Both the position numbers and the translations under genes were made by a program. Source: Symbiodinium natans (Eukaryota > Sar > Dinophyceae > Suessiales > Symbiodiniaceae). From it: a DNA stretch of 54,509 nt. The DNA lies in NCBI GenBank assembly GCA_905221605.1, contig CAJNDS010000101.1, positions 176,208 to 230,716 of the forward strand. The letters run 5' to 3'. Numbering within the stretch: position 1 is the stretch's first letter; each line of letters opens with the position of its first letter. The notes below the pieces were generated by a model, which saw nothing but the letters and a program-made list of their open reading frames with translations, was not told where the DNA came from and ran no database searches. This document shows, piece by piece, positions 1-8,747 of the stretch.

Positions 1-98
1 TGGCAAGTGCGTATTTTGCATGTGTGTCGAGAGCATACGCGTGCGGCGCGTGCACATTGGGGGAAAGGCTTCAACCTATGTCTCTGTGATGCGACTTT

Positions 99-161
99 AC
101 GCGGGGTGATGTGACTTCGCTCGCAGCCGCGTGTCACTGGGGAGATGTGACTTCACACGCG
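99..161. repeat. Two possible divergent hairpin copies
   Basis: Two adjacent stem-loops resemble the array hairpins. The first pairs ACGCGG (99-104) with CCGCGT (127-132) around GTGATGTGACTTCGCTC. The second pairs CGCGTGT (128-134) with ACACGCG (155-161) around GGGAGATGTGACTTCAC. The loops match the core except mainly for C-to-T type differences (GTGACTTC in place of GTGACCTC). They could be decayed copies bounding an older cassette beyond the left edge. The similarity is short, so this is tentative. Confidence 0.35.
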
Positions 162-902
162 AAGATGTGAGTTAACCTACCCGCTGGTAGCTGCTAAGAT
201 TCCAAGAGCCGGCTGACACTGTGCTATGGACCTGTGTCTAGCTCGTGTTCTGAGCAGAAAGATAGGAAGACCACCTTTTCCTCCCAAGGATTAGCGATGC
301 AGGTGTGCTGCACTTCCTGCGCAAAGGCTGGGAGGCTTCCTGTCAAGCATCGCAAGGGCTGCAATGCAGAAACAATGTTGACAGATTGTTTGAACCTTGC
401 TTCTGGCAAGTTCCCAACATGATCATCAAAAAGATGCTCTGTGTGCAGTTGGAGATCGATGCAGTAGTAGCTGCCAGAGCCGTGTGTGCTTCATGCTTTC
501 CAGAACCTTCCACCGCAACCTGCCAAATGCTTCCAAAACGGCTTTTGGGCCACGCCGGCTCGATGCTGTCTTTTATGAGATGATGGTAATGAATTTATTA
601 GGAGCCCACGGGCAGAATCCGAACATTCTGAGGCGCCAACCCGCGAAGGGCTGGGAGCCGGTGGGCAGCGTCCTTCCGAGAAGCACGGCTTCTTCGACTA
701 CACCACGAGGCCCGTTCCCCGAAGAATTCCGAATGCGGCTTCAGCACTCCATGCGTCATCACCATGTCATCACCGCTTTCCCAGGAGACGTGTGCCCGGC
801 ACCTCTCTTATGATGTGTCGCTCGCACGTCCATTCCTTCTGGCACGATGATCCTGCGATACCAGAGGTGGCTGTGAAGCGGTGTGAAGCGTTTTGTCTGT
901 GT
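162..902. other. Unassigned left flank
   Basis: No convincing gene is seen. Open frames here are short, overlap on both strands and match nothing I recognise. No core hairpin is present. Confidence 0.4.
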
Positions 903-922
903 AGAGAGAGAGAGAGTGCGAC

Positions 923-954
<32 letters not shown>

Positions 955-957
955 TTG
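903..957. repeat. (GA)n microsatellite
   Basis: Interrupted GA/TC dinucleotide repeat. It lies about 600 bp beyond the last hairpin of the minus-strand array, so it could be a simple-repeat tail at the 3' end of a retroelement transcript. That role is only inferred. Confidence 0.8.
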
Positions 958-1007
958 CCAGCTCGCCCTGGACTCACAAGGCAACCCGACACGGGGGGTC
1001 TGTTTGG

Positions 1008-1080
1008 GGACGAACCGAGCAGCGGGCCGTCGTGTCCGGGGTCCCTTCGGGGGCCTCTCCGCTGGGTAGAAGAAGAGTTG
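1008..1080 (+). repeat. Dispersed repeat, left copy
   Basis: This segment shares a 16-base identical stretch (1019-1034, GCAGCGGGCCGTCGTG) and similar flanking sequence with 20138-20215, in the same orientation on the other side of the gene array. A short CAG run lies nearby on both sides. It may be a genome-wide dispersed repeat or a terminal repeat of the array. Confidence 0.55.
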
Positions 1081-1236
1081 CCAGCTCGAAGCAGTGCGGG
1101 TTTTGTTCCGACTGGATCGATGGACGTACACCTTCGGGCGGCACTTCCCAAGAAAGAAGGAAAGCAGACTTGGGGGCCACTGCTGAGGGGAACCCGTTCA
1201 TTGCAGCAGCAGCAGCAAATTTCATTTCGAACGCAT

Positions 1237-1340
1237 GTGCGGGTTATGTCCCGCACCTTGGCGGGCATCGAGGGTGAAAATTAAGTGACCTACTCGTTCG
1301 GGACCTGGTCTGTTTCGATGTCCTGGCCATTGTAGCCAGG
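1237..1340 (-). other. Stem-loops downstream of the array
   Basis: Two perfect short stem-loops lie downstream of the last minus-strand gene. GTGCGGG (1237-1243) pairs with CCCGCAC (1250-1256), and CCTGGC (1322-1327) pairs with GCCAGG (1335-1340). A near-palindrome follows at 1511-1527. Their loops do not carry the array core. Some non-LTR retrotransposons have 3' stem-loops recognised by their reverse transcriptase, so these are candidates for such a tail. Confidence 0.4.
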
Positions 1341-1548
1341 CGGGTTGCGCTTCTGTACACTTCTCTGCGAGATTGGTCCTCAACCTCAGCAGGCAAGCTG
1401 GCGGGCAGGCCGAGTCTGGGGGGCATCAGCTTAGCAGGCTGGCGCTTGTGCATTATAAGGCATGGAGGCTTTTCTTCTGCAGTGCGAGCAGTGGTCTGGA
1501 GGTGTGATTAAGTCCAGAATTCGGACTAGAGGAACTTAGGGATTTGAT

Positions 1549-1590
1549 GGTTCAGTTTGCTGGAGGCGACCTCACTCGCATACTGGAACC
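1549..1590 (-). repeat. Core hairpin 1 (end of ORF I)
   Basis: The core is at 1561-1577. The left arm (1549-1560) and right arm (1578-1590) pair over about 11 bases with one mismatch and one extra base. The TGA in the core (minus strand) is the stop codon of ORF I. Confidence 0.85.
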
Positions 1591-2860
1591 AGGCTGGTTG
1601 TCCGATGTGGGGACGCCAGAATGACAGCTTCTCGAGCTCGAAGGAGGGACCGAAGCCGTCCACGATGAGAGGAGGTGAGCATCTTGAACACTATTGCATA
1701 GGGCTTGTGCTCTTCGTAGATGTCATCATAGAGCGGATTGATGATTTGATAGAAGCGGAGGGCCATGCTGTTCTGGAAGTCTTGAGAATGATCCTCAGGG
1801 TTAGGAATGCCAGCATTAGCTTGAAATGCAGAGTTGACTTGCTTTAGCAGGGCATCCTCGAAGAGCTCCAGTAGTTCACCTCGCGAGATAACCGTGTCCG
1901 CGATCAAGGATTGAATCCAAGAAACTTCCTCTGCATTGATTTCTCGAAGCAGCCACTGCCTGTACGTGACCAAATCTTCGCGAATTTGGTCCTGGTAGTG
2001 AGTAAGATGAGGCAGCAGAGCCAGGAGATGTTGGTCGTAGGACAAACCATTGAGGTGATGGTCCTGATGTTGAAAGCGCCATCCATTCTTAACTGGCGAT
2101 GCCCCTTCGGCGGAAGAAGAGACTTTGAGCAGCTGCTGCACCCGGTATACTGTGGAGGCTCGCCTTAGCGCCTGCAGGTCGAAGTATTGAAGGTCCAGTT
2201 GCTTGTCATCGTGCAGACGAAGATTGACGGGGAAGTAGTCCGAGCCCTGTCCTGGAGCATACGATGGCTGTGACTGCTCAATGCCTGAGAGTAGGCATGG
2301 AGTTGACGATCGCATGAGAAGGTGTAGCATCGGGCGTTAGCAATCATAAAGTGCACCTCACCTTGGCCGAAGTGGCGCGTCAGGTACGTCCAGATGCGCT
2401 GGGTGGTAGGTTCCGCATCTTCGAGCTGGAAGGAGTTCTGGCCAGGGCCATCGTTGGTGTAGTCTCGAATCGCCTGAGAGATGAAGAGGAGCTGGCGCTT
2501 CTGATGGTACGTCAGAGTAGGAGAGCGAGGCTCTGTCAGCATCATCTCTTCATGCTTCCGTTTTGCGGCCAAGTTTCGAGGTGCAGTTTTGGGAAGGTAG
2601 AGCCGCAAGTCTCCCATGTGCCGGTGAACTTTCTCCGCGAGCAGCTTCAAGAAACTGCAGGTGCGCGAGGCTATCCGTATCTGGCGGTTCAAGTGTGGGA
2701 TCGCTTCTCCCGCAGGGGTGCGTGAGGATGCCAGGTCCAGATTGCTTGCTGCGGCGGCACCAGATGGAGTTGTAGGGTAAACCGGCAGCGGTAGGAATAG
2801 AGACTCAAGAAGTACCTCCATTGCCTGTTCACGGCTGAGAACGGGGTGAAGGTCTGCCAT
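1572..2860 (-). pseudogene. ORF I: paralogue of ORFs F-H, frameshifted
   Basis: No known domain is recognised. The ATG at 2860 (MADLHPVLSREQAMEVLLES) lies 13 bases after hairpin 2. The frame is open to about 2330. There, relative to ORF G, about one base is missing, and the matching sequence continues in another frame to the TGA inside hairpin 1. Both halves are closely similar to ORF G. Shared blocks include IRIASRTCSF, AAKRKHEEMML, SQAIRDYTNDGPGQNSFQLE, LDLQYFDLQALRRAS and a C-terminal block ending in KMLT. The break could be a real mutation, a programmed frameshift or an assembly error. The predicted protein is soluble and mostly helical, with no signal peptide or membrane segment seen. 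Confidence 0.7.
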
Positions 2861-2873
2861 GGGCCTAGGTGGA

Positions 2874-2908
2874 AGTTCGCCAGGAGGGGACCTCACTCGT
2901 GCGAACCT
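2874..2908 (-). repeat. Core hairpin 2 (start of ORF I)
   Basis: The core is at 2882-2898. The arms pair GTTCGC (2875-2880) with GCGAAC (2901-2906), with a small asymmetric bulge next to the core. It lies 13 bases upstream of the ORF I ATG. Confidence 0.85.
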
Positions 2909-3007
2909 GAGGGAAAACTTTGCGAGAAGAGCTGTGCTTGTGAGGCTTGACGTGGAAAGATTGGAGCTACAGGCTTTTTCCCCGCAATTTGGGAAGATAG
3001 TGCAGCG

Positions 3008-3030
3008 AACAGGAGGGGACCTCACTCGTT
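3008..3030 (-). repeat. Core hairpin 3 (end of ORF H)
   Basis: A perfect core is at 3011-3027 with weak arms (AAC/GTT). It lies about 27 bases after the ORF H stop codon. Confidence 0.75.
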
Positions 3031-3057
3031 TGGAAGTCTGTGGTGCTCGGATGGTCC

Positions 3058-4296
3058 CTAGCCCCGAATTTTGTCGTCTAGCGTCTGTTTCAGACGTTGA
3101 CGATGTCGAACGAGGAGCAGTGTCAGCGCCACAGCAAAGTTCTTATAGTCATCATAGACCTGGTCGTGGAGCGGGGAAAGAATTGTGATGACTCCTTGTG
3201 CCTGCTCGTAATCTCCTTGGTCTCCTCCATATCTGTGTCGTATTTGTTGCCAGAGACTGTCAGCGAAGTAGCGATGCAGAGTATCTCTAGGTAGTAGCTG
3301 ATTCACTACCAGGTTTCGCACCCAATGGAAGTCCTCATCGGACAGAGGGGTGGACAGCCATAGGCGGTACAGTGTCAGGATCTCTCGAAGTGTCTCCTGA
3401 TAGTGCGGGATCATTGAAACCAATTTGGTGTGGTAGTCCTCGTAGTCAAGCTTTGAGAGATCACGGTCTTGTTCAAGGAAATCCCAGCCATCTCGGATCT
3501 GGTCGCTGGCCGATGTAGGTGTGGAGGCCGTAATAGTCCGCAGTTGTTGTAGTAGGCGAAGCTGAAGTGATGCTCTTTTGAGCGTTCTGAAATCATATGC
3601 TTCAAGATCAAGCTGATGTGGGTCTTGAAGCCGGAGGCCTAGGGGGAAATATGCTTGGCCTTGCCAGGTCTCCGCCGTCGTTTGGGGATGCAGCTGGAGT
3701 AGGTTCCGTTGATGTGCTGGAGTGAATTCAGACCTCAGAATGACCTTGGCTTGCTCCAAAGTGCGGAGCAGAATGGCATTCAGCTCTGATTGCGAGAGCT
3801 TCCCGGTAAGATAATGCCAGGTTAAAGCACCAGCCTGATCAGCTTCAGACGTGCTCAAGGACGGCGAGCCTTCGCCGTCTTTTGTGTAGTTGTGGATCAT
3901 GAGGGTGAGGTACATGATTTGCTGGCGCTGGAGGGGCCCCATACTCCGGGGTAGGTGCGTCGAAGGCTGCTCGTCGTCAATGTGCTTGCGCTTACCTGCC
4001 AAGATACGTGGGCTAGCCTCTAGGGGCAGGGCTGTGTGTCTGCCCTCGCGCCAAGCCAGGTACCGATCCAAGTGACATATGAAGCTGCAGAGACGTGATG
4101 CTACTCGCATGCTTCGTTCTGCCGTGCGTTCAAGGTCTTCTGTAGTGAAGAGGAGCCTCCTCGGGGCAAGATGAGTTGTTGCTGAGGCTGATGTGGCCAT
4201 GTGCTCACTGATGCCGTCGGGTAGGTAGATGGTCAGTGGGACGTGGAGCGACTTCAGGAGAATCTCGAGCAGAATCTCGCGAGACGGTGAAGGCAT
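3058..4296 (-). CDS. ORF H: unknown helical protein, F-I family
   Basis: A complete frame of 412 codons with an ATG 13 bases after degenerate hairpin 4 and a stop 27 bases before hairpin 3. No known domain is recognised. It is a diverged relative of G and I. The N-terminal block is EILLEILLKSLHVPLTIYLP, followed by VASRLCSF (compare IASRTCSF in G), GKRKH, MIHNYTKDGEG, LDLEAYDFRTLKRAS, YRLWLS, and a C-terminal block with SPLHDQVYDDYKNFAVALTLLL. The order of blocks is the same in all four paralogues, so they arose by duplication. No signal peptide or membrane segment is seen. The role is unknown; a structural or nucleic-acid-associated protein of a retroelement is one guess. Confidence 0.75.
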   Translation of the reverse strand: MPSPSREILLEILLKSLHVPLTIYLPDGISEHMATSASATTHLAPRRLLFTTEDLERTAERSMRVASRLCSFICHLDRYLAWREGRHTALPLEASPRILAGKRKHIDDEQPSTHLPRSMGPLQRQQIMYLTLMIHNYTKDGEGSPSLSTSEADQAGALTWHYLTGKLSQSELNAILLRTLEQAKVILRSEFTPAHQRNLLQLHPQTTAETWQGQAYFPLGLRLQDPHQLDLEAYDFRTLKRASLQLRLLQQLRTITASTPTSASDQIRDGWDFLEQDRDLSKLDYEDYHTKLVSMIPHYQETLREILTLYRLWLSTPLSDEDFHWVRNLVVNQLLPRDTLHRYFADSLWQQIRHRYGGDQGDYEQAQGVITILSPLHDQVYDDYKNFAVALTLLLVRHRQRLKQTLDDKIRG

Positions 4297-4309
4297 GGCT
4301 TGTTTGCTA

Positions 4310-4336
4310 GCTGGATGGAGACCTCATGTGGCCAGC
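4310..4336 (-). repeat. Core hairpin 4, degenerate (start of ORF H)
   Basis: The arms GCTGG (4310-4314) and CCAGC (4332-4336) pair perfectly around a diverged core that keeps GGAGACCTCA. It lies 13 bases upstream of the ORF H ATG, where the pattern predicts a copy. Confidence 0.6.
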
Positions 4337-4618
4337 CTGTGTGGAGAGGCTGAGCCCGGCTGTGGCAAGCTTCAATGAAAGCAGAAAGCTGCAGACTTGA
4401 ATGTGTTACTAGGTGAATCAGCCAAGGCTGAGGCATTGGCTCTGCAGCAGGCTCCAACTATCTGCAGAAAGACCTCATTGCCGGAGAATGCCGCTGTGAT
4501 CTTAGTGAGAAGGGACTGTGCTGCAGTTGGAGATGGAGACTTTTCCGCTGCTTTATCTTGGCTTGCTAAAGGCTGCTGGTGTCCTAGTTAGACAGAGACG
4601 TTGCTAACCTGGTGGTCT

Positions 4619-4649
4619 ACTTTGCAGGAGGTGACCTCACAAGCAAAGT
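4619..4649 (-). repeat. Core hairpin 5 (end of ORF G)
   Basis: The core is at 4626-4642 (its right end reads CACAA instead of CACTC). The arms ACTTTGC (4619-4625) and GCAAAGT (4643-4649) pair perfectly over 7 bp. It lies 10 bases after the ORF G stop. Confidence 0.9.
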
Positions 4650-4659
4650 TGCTAGCAGG

Positions 4660-5952
4660 CTAGGGTTCAAAAAGACGAAGGAAGGACTGGTGCCTCTCGT
4701 GCGACAAAGTACGATGAAGTGATCGAGCCCGTTGGCGGTTCGGGGGAGTGAGCATCTTATAGACGATCGCAAACGGCTTGTACTCCTCGTAGACGTCGTC
4801 ATGTAAAGGATTGATGATTTGGTAGAAGCGAAGAGCCATGCTATTTTGGAAGTTCGGAGTAGAATCAACACGGTGAGGAGACTCAGCACTGGCCTGAAGT
4901 GTATGGTTTACCTGCTTGAGGAGAGCATGCTCGAAAAGTTCGCGGAGTTCTCCTCTCGAGACTGCCGACTCTAAAAGTGTGTCACGGGCCCAGGCCGTCT
5001 CCTCTTCAGTGATGTCTCGTAGGAGCCATTGCCTGTACATCACCAGGTTCTCTCGGAGTTGGTCCTGGTAGTCCGGGAGGTGTGGCAGCAAGGCCTGGAG
5101 ATGCTTGTCATAGGGCAATGAGTCGAGGTGTTGCGCTTGTTGCTGGAAGCGCCAGCCATTGGTGACGGGCGACTCTCCGCCCTGGGTTGAGTGAGATATC
5201 TTGAGAAGCTGCTGTACTCGGTATATCGTCGACGCGCGCCTGAGTGCCTGAAGGTCGAAGTATTGGAGATCCAAGTGTTTGTCTTCGGGTAGGCCTAGAT
5301 GTGGGGGAAAATAACTCTGACCTTGTCCCGGAGCCATGGACGGCTGCGACTGCTCCATGCTTGACATCAGACATGGTGTCGCCGACTTCATCAGGAGGTG
5401 GAGATGCGACAAGGCGGTGTCTATCATAAAGTTGATCTCTCCTTTGGCAAAGTGGCGGGTTAGGTACGTCCAAATTCGAAGTGCGGTATTCTCCGCATCT
5501 TCGAGCTGAAAAGAGTTTTGGCCTGGGCCATCATTTGTGTAGTCTCTGATCGCCTGAGATATGAAGATGAGCTGACGCCGCCGAATGTAAGTCAGAGTGT
5601 TCTCCTGAGGCTCGTGGAGCATCATTTCCTCGTGCTTACGTTTGGCTGCTAGCTGTCGAGTGGCAGTCTTGGGGAGGTAGAGTCGAAGGTCGCCCAGTCT
5701 CCAGTTGATCTTCTCCGTGAGCAGTTTCATGAAGCTGCAGGTGCGGGAAGCTATGCGTATCTGACGGTCCGAGTGCCGGAGGGCGTCTTCTGCCGGGATG
5801 CGTGTAGATGCCATTTGTATAGTGCTGGCCTCGTGGTCTCCCAGGGAGGATGCAGGGTAAACCGGAAGCGGGAGGAAAAGGGATTCCAGAAGCACCTCCA
5901 TGGTTTTATCCCTACTCAGTACCGGAGGGAGGGCCTCCATGGTCAGGCTCAT
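4660..5952 (-). CDS. ORF G: unknown helical protein, F-I family
   Basis: A complete frame of up to 430 codons. Two ATGs are close together, at 5952 (inside the arm of hairpin 6) and 5940. The second gives MEALPPVLSRDKTMEVLLES, which aligns with the start of ORF I and is the likelier start. No known domain is recognised. It is the intact near relative of frameshifted ORF I and shares the blocks LFLPLPVYP, IRIASRTCSF, AAKRKHEEMML, SQAIRDYTNDGPGQNSFQLE, LDLQYFDLQALRRAS, YRQWLLR and MALRFYQIINPLHDDVYEEY. The basic KRKH element could contact nucleic acid or be a nuclear localisation signal. The protein appears soluble. Function is unknown. Confidence 0.8.
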   Translation of the reverse strand: MSLTMEALPPVLSRDKTMEVLLESLFLPLPVYPASSLGDHEASTIQMASTRIPAEDALRHSDRQIRIASRTCSFMKLLTEKINWRLGDLRLYLPKTATRQLAAKRKHEEMMLHEPQENTLTYIRRRQLIFISQAIRDYTNDGPGQNSFQLEDAENTALRIWTYLTRHFAKGEINFMIDTALSHLHLLMKSATPCLMSSMEQSQPSMAPGQGQSYFPPHLGLPEDKHLDLQYFDLQALRRASTIYRVQQLLKISHSTQGGESPVTNGWRFQQQAQHLDSLPYDKHLQALLPHLPDYQDQLRENLVMYRQWLLRDITEEETAWARDTLLESAVSRGELRELFEHALLKQVNHTLQASAESPHRVDSTPNFQNSMALRFYQIINPLHDDVYEEYKPFAIVYKMLTPPNRQRARSLHRTLSHERHQSFLRLFEP

Positions 5953-5977
5953 ACAGGAGGGGACCTCACTCGTATGA
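5949..5977 (-). repeat. Core hairpin 6 (start of ORF G)
   Basis: A perfect core is at 5955-5971. The arms TCATAC (5949-5954) and GTATGA (5972-5977) pair perfectly. The first possible ATG of ORF G lies inside the arm. Confidence 0.9.
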
Positions 5978-6325
5978 AGGCTCTGATGTTAGCCGGAGCA
6001 AACACAGCTGCCTTGGTGCTTTTAGGCCGAAGGTAAGGAACCAGGAGGTGAAATTCAAGGAAGGCCTCTCTCGGGCTAAGCTGCAGGGGTAGGGTTGCGC
6101 AGCAGAGTTCAAGCTGAAGGTGGGCAGAGCTGAGGCGCTGGCACTGGTGCGTGTTTCCCTCTTTCTGGTTAAGGACCTGAGGCTCTGCTCGGAGAGGGAG
6201 AGGGGTGTCTAGATTTGTGTTTGGGAGAGGCGCAGAGTAGCGGGAATAATTCTCCTTTGTCTGTTAGCAGCAGGCATCATCGATCTTCTTGTGAGAAAGA
6301 AGTTGACTAGGTTTGTTAAGTAGCT
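5978..6325. other. Spacer between ORF F and ORF G cassettes
   Basis: This spacer separates the hairpin ending ORF F from the hairpin starting ORF G. I see no gene or repeat in it. Similar spacers lie at 4337-4618, 7640-7914, 8748-9022 and 10016-10269. Confidence 0.5.
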
Positions 6326-6350
6326 GACCAGGAGGGGACCTCACTCGGTC
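6326..6350 (-). repeat. Core hairpin 7 (end of ORF F)
   Basis: A perfect core is at 6330-6346 with arms GACC/GGTC and further partial pairing outward. The TGA in the core is the ORF F stop codon. Confidence 0.85.
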
Positions 6351-7582
6351 TGCGTAACCGGCGCTGTTGCCGAGGGGCCCGCTGCCGTAAGAAGAGCATA
6401 TCGGAATATCATCCTGCGCTCAGGCGTGAGCATCTTAAAGGCCAGAATCCAGGGGAAGGCCTGGTCCAGGACGTCATTCTCCAGGGGAGAGAGTATGGTA
6501 AGTAGTCTGTCCTGTGCTCTGGAGTCTTCCGGAAGGTGTGCAGCAATTTGCCCTTTGAGCTGGAGAGTGAGGTGTAGCTTGGCAAAACTCTCTGGTATCG
6601 TGGTATTGTGCCATATTGCTTCAAGCGAGGCCAGTTCGGATGCTGTGATGGGTCGCGATAGCCAGGTTCTGCCCAGGCGGAGGTCTGTACGCATCTTTTG
6701 GTACGCATCAGTGGTCAGGAGATCATGGAGTTCCGTCAAGTGCTCCGCATATGAAAGGAGTGCCATGGCTTGATCCTGTCGCAGGACGTCCCAGGGTTCG
6801 CTGGGGCAGACTTCGTCTGGCACTCGTGCTCCTCTTGCTCGGGCGACCATGAAGTCGACCATGGCCATGGTCCGGTAAATCTTGGACGCTCGCTGTAGCA
6901 TGTGAATTTCTGCGTCGAGGATGCCCAATGCATGTTCGTCACTTTGAGTATGTGGATTGGTGTCTGCCTCTCGCGGCCACGGCGAGATATCCGAAGGGAA
7001 GAGACAAAGGTGTATTCCGTTCAGAACTCGTGTGGAGTCACTGGGTAGGATCCAGCGCAGATGCTGGGCAGCGCCATTGACAATGTCCCTGACGGTTTGC
7101 CCGCCCATTCCCAGATTGTACAGAGTCTGGGAAATGATAAGGGCGGCTAACTTGAAGTCGTCCGGCTCCATGGTCTCCTCTTCAGTGTAGATATGCACCG
7201 TTTCGAGTATCATCTGCAAGGTAAGTGAGCTCCGTTCCGCCTCGTAGTGCTTGATATGAGGGGGAGGCTCTGTGGGTGATAATAGGGATGCCATCTCAGC
7301 TTCGGCCAGCAAGGGAAGATTAGGCTGAGCTGATTGGGAGAGAAGTCGAATCCAGTTGTAGCTGCGTGCTGCCAGTCTCAGGGTTGGAGCCAGCATACAG
7401 TTCTCACGTCGAGCAAGACCCTTGGCCTCATCCGAGAGGTAGAGGTTTGCATCCGGATCACTGGTTCTCTTGCCTGTGTACAGCATTGCCTTGCAGAAGA
7501 GGTTCAGCGCGGCGAGCTTGGACTTCATTGGCATCGTCGATGAGTCTGGTCGTAGCGGGAGCAACGGGCATGTATGCAACAT
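6341..7582 (-). CDS. ORF F: unknown helical protein, most diverged F-I member
   Basis: About 413 codons from the ATG at 7582 (MLHTCPLLPLRPDSS), chosen because it is 25 bases after hairpin 8. The frame itself stays open through that hairpin. It ends with ...VTQTE and the TGA inside hairpin 7. No known domain is recognised. It is the most distant of the four paralogues but keeps the pattern: LAARSYNWIRLL, an acidic helical stretch, LDAEIHMLQRASKIYRTM, GRTWLSRPI, and SPLENDVLDQAFPWILAFKM followed by LTPERR near the end. It lacks the KRKH element. It appears soluble. The gradient of divergence (G close to I, then H, then F) suggests successive duplications. Confidence 0.7.
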   Translation of the reverse strand: MLHTCPLLPLRPDSSTMPMKSKLAALNLFCKAMLYTGKRTSDPDANLYLSDEAKGLARRENCMLAPTLRLAARSYNWIRLLSQSAQPNLPLLAEAEMASLLSPTEPPPHIKHYEAERSSLTLQMILETVHIYTEEETMEPDDFKLAALIISQTLYNLGMGGQTVRDIVNGAAQHLRWILPSDSTRVLNGIHLCLFPSDISPWPREADTNPHTQSDEHALGILDAEIHMLQRASKIYRTMAMVDFMVARARGARVPDEVCPSEPWDVLRQDQAMALLSYAEHLTELHDLLTTDAYQKMRTDLRLGRTWLSRPITASELASLEAIWHNTTIPESFAKLHLTLQLKGQIAAHLPEDSRAQDRLLTILSPLENDVLDQAFPWILAFKMLTPERRMIFRYALLTAAGPSATAPVTQTE

Positions 7583-7607
7583 GACGCAGGGTTTGAGAGG
7601 GGGGGCT

Positions 7608-7639
7608 AGGCAGCAGGAGGTGACCTCGCTTTTCTGCCT
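7608..7639 (-). repeat. Core hairpin 8 (start of ORF F)
   Basis: The core is at 7615-7631. The arms AGGCAG (7608-7613) and CTGCCT (7634-7639) pair perfectly. Confidence 0.85.
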
Positions 7640-7914
7640 TTGAGCCTGGAGAGAGGGTTGGTGAAAGCTATCAGTTCTTGGCAACTCGAATCAGCTGGAT
7701 TGTGCTACGGCAGTTTGTGCTGCAGAGGAAGACTAAGAGTGAGGAGCCGGCTTTGTCTGTGGTAGAGCGTCCCACCTTGGCTTGTCGGTGCATAGAGCAT
7801 GGCTTCGGTGTGGCACGTCGAGGACTAAGTCTAGGCAGCGGTAGCAGTGTGATGCGCGGCTGGATTTCGTCTCTGAGATACTGCTGGGTTGAAAAGGTGT
7901 AAGCAGTGACACAT

Positions 7915-7954
7915 GCACTCCCTAGCAGGAGGTGACCTCACTCGCAGGGAGTGC
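7915..7954 (-). repeat. Core hairpin 9 (end of ORF E)
   Basis: The core is at 7927-7943. The left arm (7915-7926) and right arm (7944-7954) pair over 11 bp with a single bulged A. It lies 23 bases after the ORF E stop. Confidence 0.92.
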
Positions 7955-7977
7955 CAAAATTGAGCTCTGTGCATGCC

Positions 7978-8707
7978 TCACTCCTGCGGATCTCGTCTTG
8001 GGACAAGTGGGCCTTCGGTAATTATCCAGGTCTGGACTGTGCCCGGAGGAAGTGGGCTTCCTGTGGCAGACAGTACCGAGGTGCGCGCTGGGGGGGACCA
8101 CGGGCTGAAGGGGTTAGGAGCAAGGGAGACAATCGGTCCAGGAGTGATGATCCAAGTGCCCACTAGCGTTGCAGCTTCTTGCGCGGGATGAGGATGAGCT
8201 GCGGCTGGGGGAGACATTGAGGCCCCCGACGTTGAAGTGCCACTTGTCGAGGAGGGACGTGCCGTGGTTCTGGGAGCACCTTCCGCCATGGGAGGGGAGC
8301 TATGGCCTGAGTGGTCCTGCGCTTGGAAAGGCTGGTGAACCGGAGTCGGGGGAGGGGGGCCCGACGGCTGGTAGGCCTGCTGGGTGGCTTTGGGTACGGT
8401 TTGAGCCTGGTTCGCCGGCGAGAGTGCCTTGGTTGTTATGGGAGTGGGCGGAGGCGGGCCTCCTGGGGCCAGTTGGGCGGGCTGGTTCCGGGAAGAGGCT
8501 GTCCGTCTCGAGGAGCTCCTTGACAGGGATTCCACTAGGTCGTCATCATCCTGAAGGGAAGAAGCCTCAGAGTCCAGGTCAGCCTCCGTGATCAGACGGG
8601 AGTCTGAGTCCGCCTGATGCCTCTTGCCGCGAGGATGTCGTCTTGGAGGGCTTGTCTTCGCTGTGTCGGGTTTCTCGATGTGAATTGCCTTCCTCCGGCG
8701 CTGACAT
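7978..8707 (-). CDS. ORF E: proline-rich protein, probably frameshifted near its start
   Basis: The main frame (7978 to about 8640) encodes a low-complexity protein rich in Pro, Ser, Thr and Ala, with repeated PPPPTP and two TWIIT.GP copies near the C terminus. It has no ATG at its 5' end (8535 is GTG), although it stays open up to about 8735 through hairpin 10. The ATG expected from the cassette pattern is at 8707, 15 bases after hairpin 10, but in a different frame that stops after about 42 codons. A single frameshift around 8610-8640 would connect them, as in ORF I. An acidic stretch (SDSDSRLITEADLDSEASS) follows the proposed shift. No known domain is seen. It may be a disordered linker-type or coat-like protein; function is unknown. 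Confidence 0.5.
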
Positions 8708-8722
8708 GGCCAGTTAGCAGTA

Positions 8723-8747
8723 GAACAGGAGGGAACCTCACTCGTTC
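8723..8747 (-). repeat. Core hairpin 10 (start of ORF E)
   Basis: The core is at 8727-8743 (loop GAA instead of GGA). The arms GAAC/GTTC pair over 4 bp. Confidence 0.8.

Noticed and set aside
792-1284. Frames rich in RERERE or SLSLSL
   Set aside because: Translations of the GA microsatellite and a dispersed repeat on both strands.
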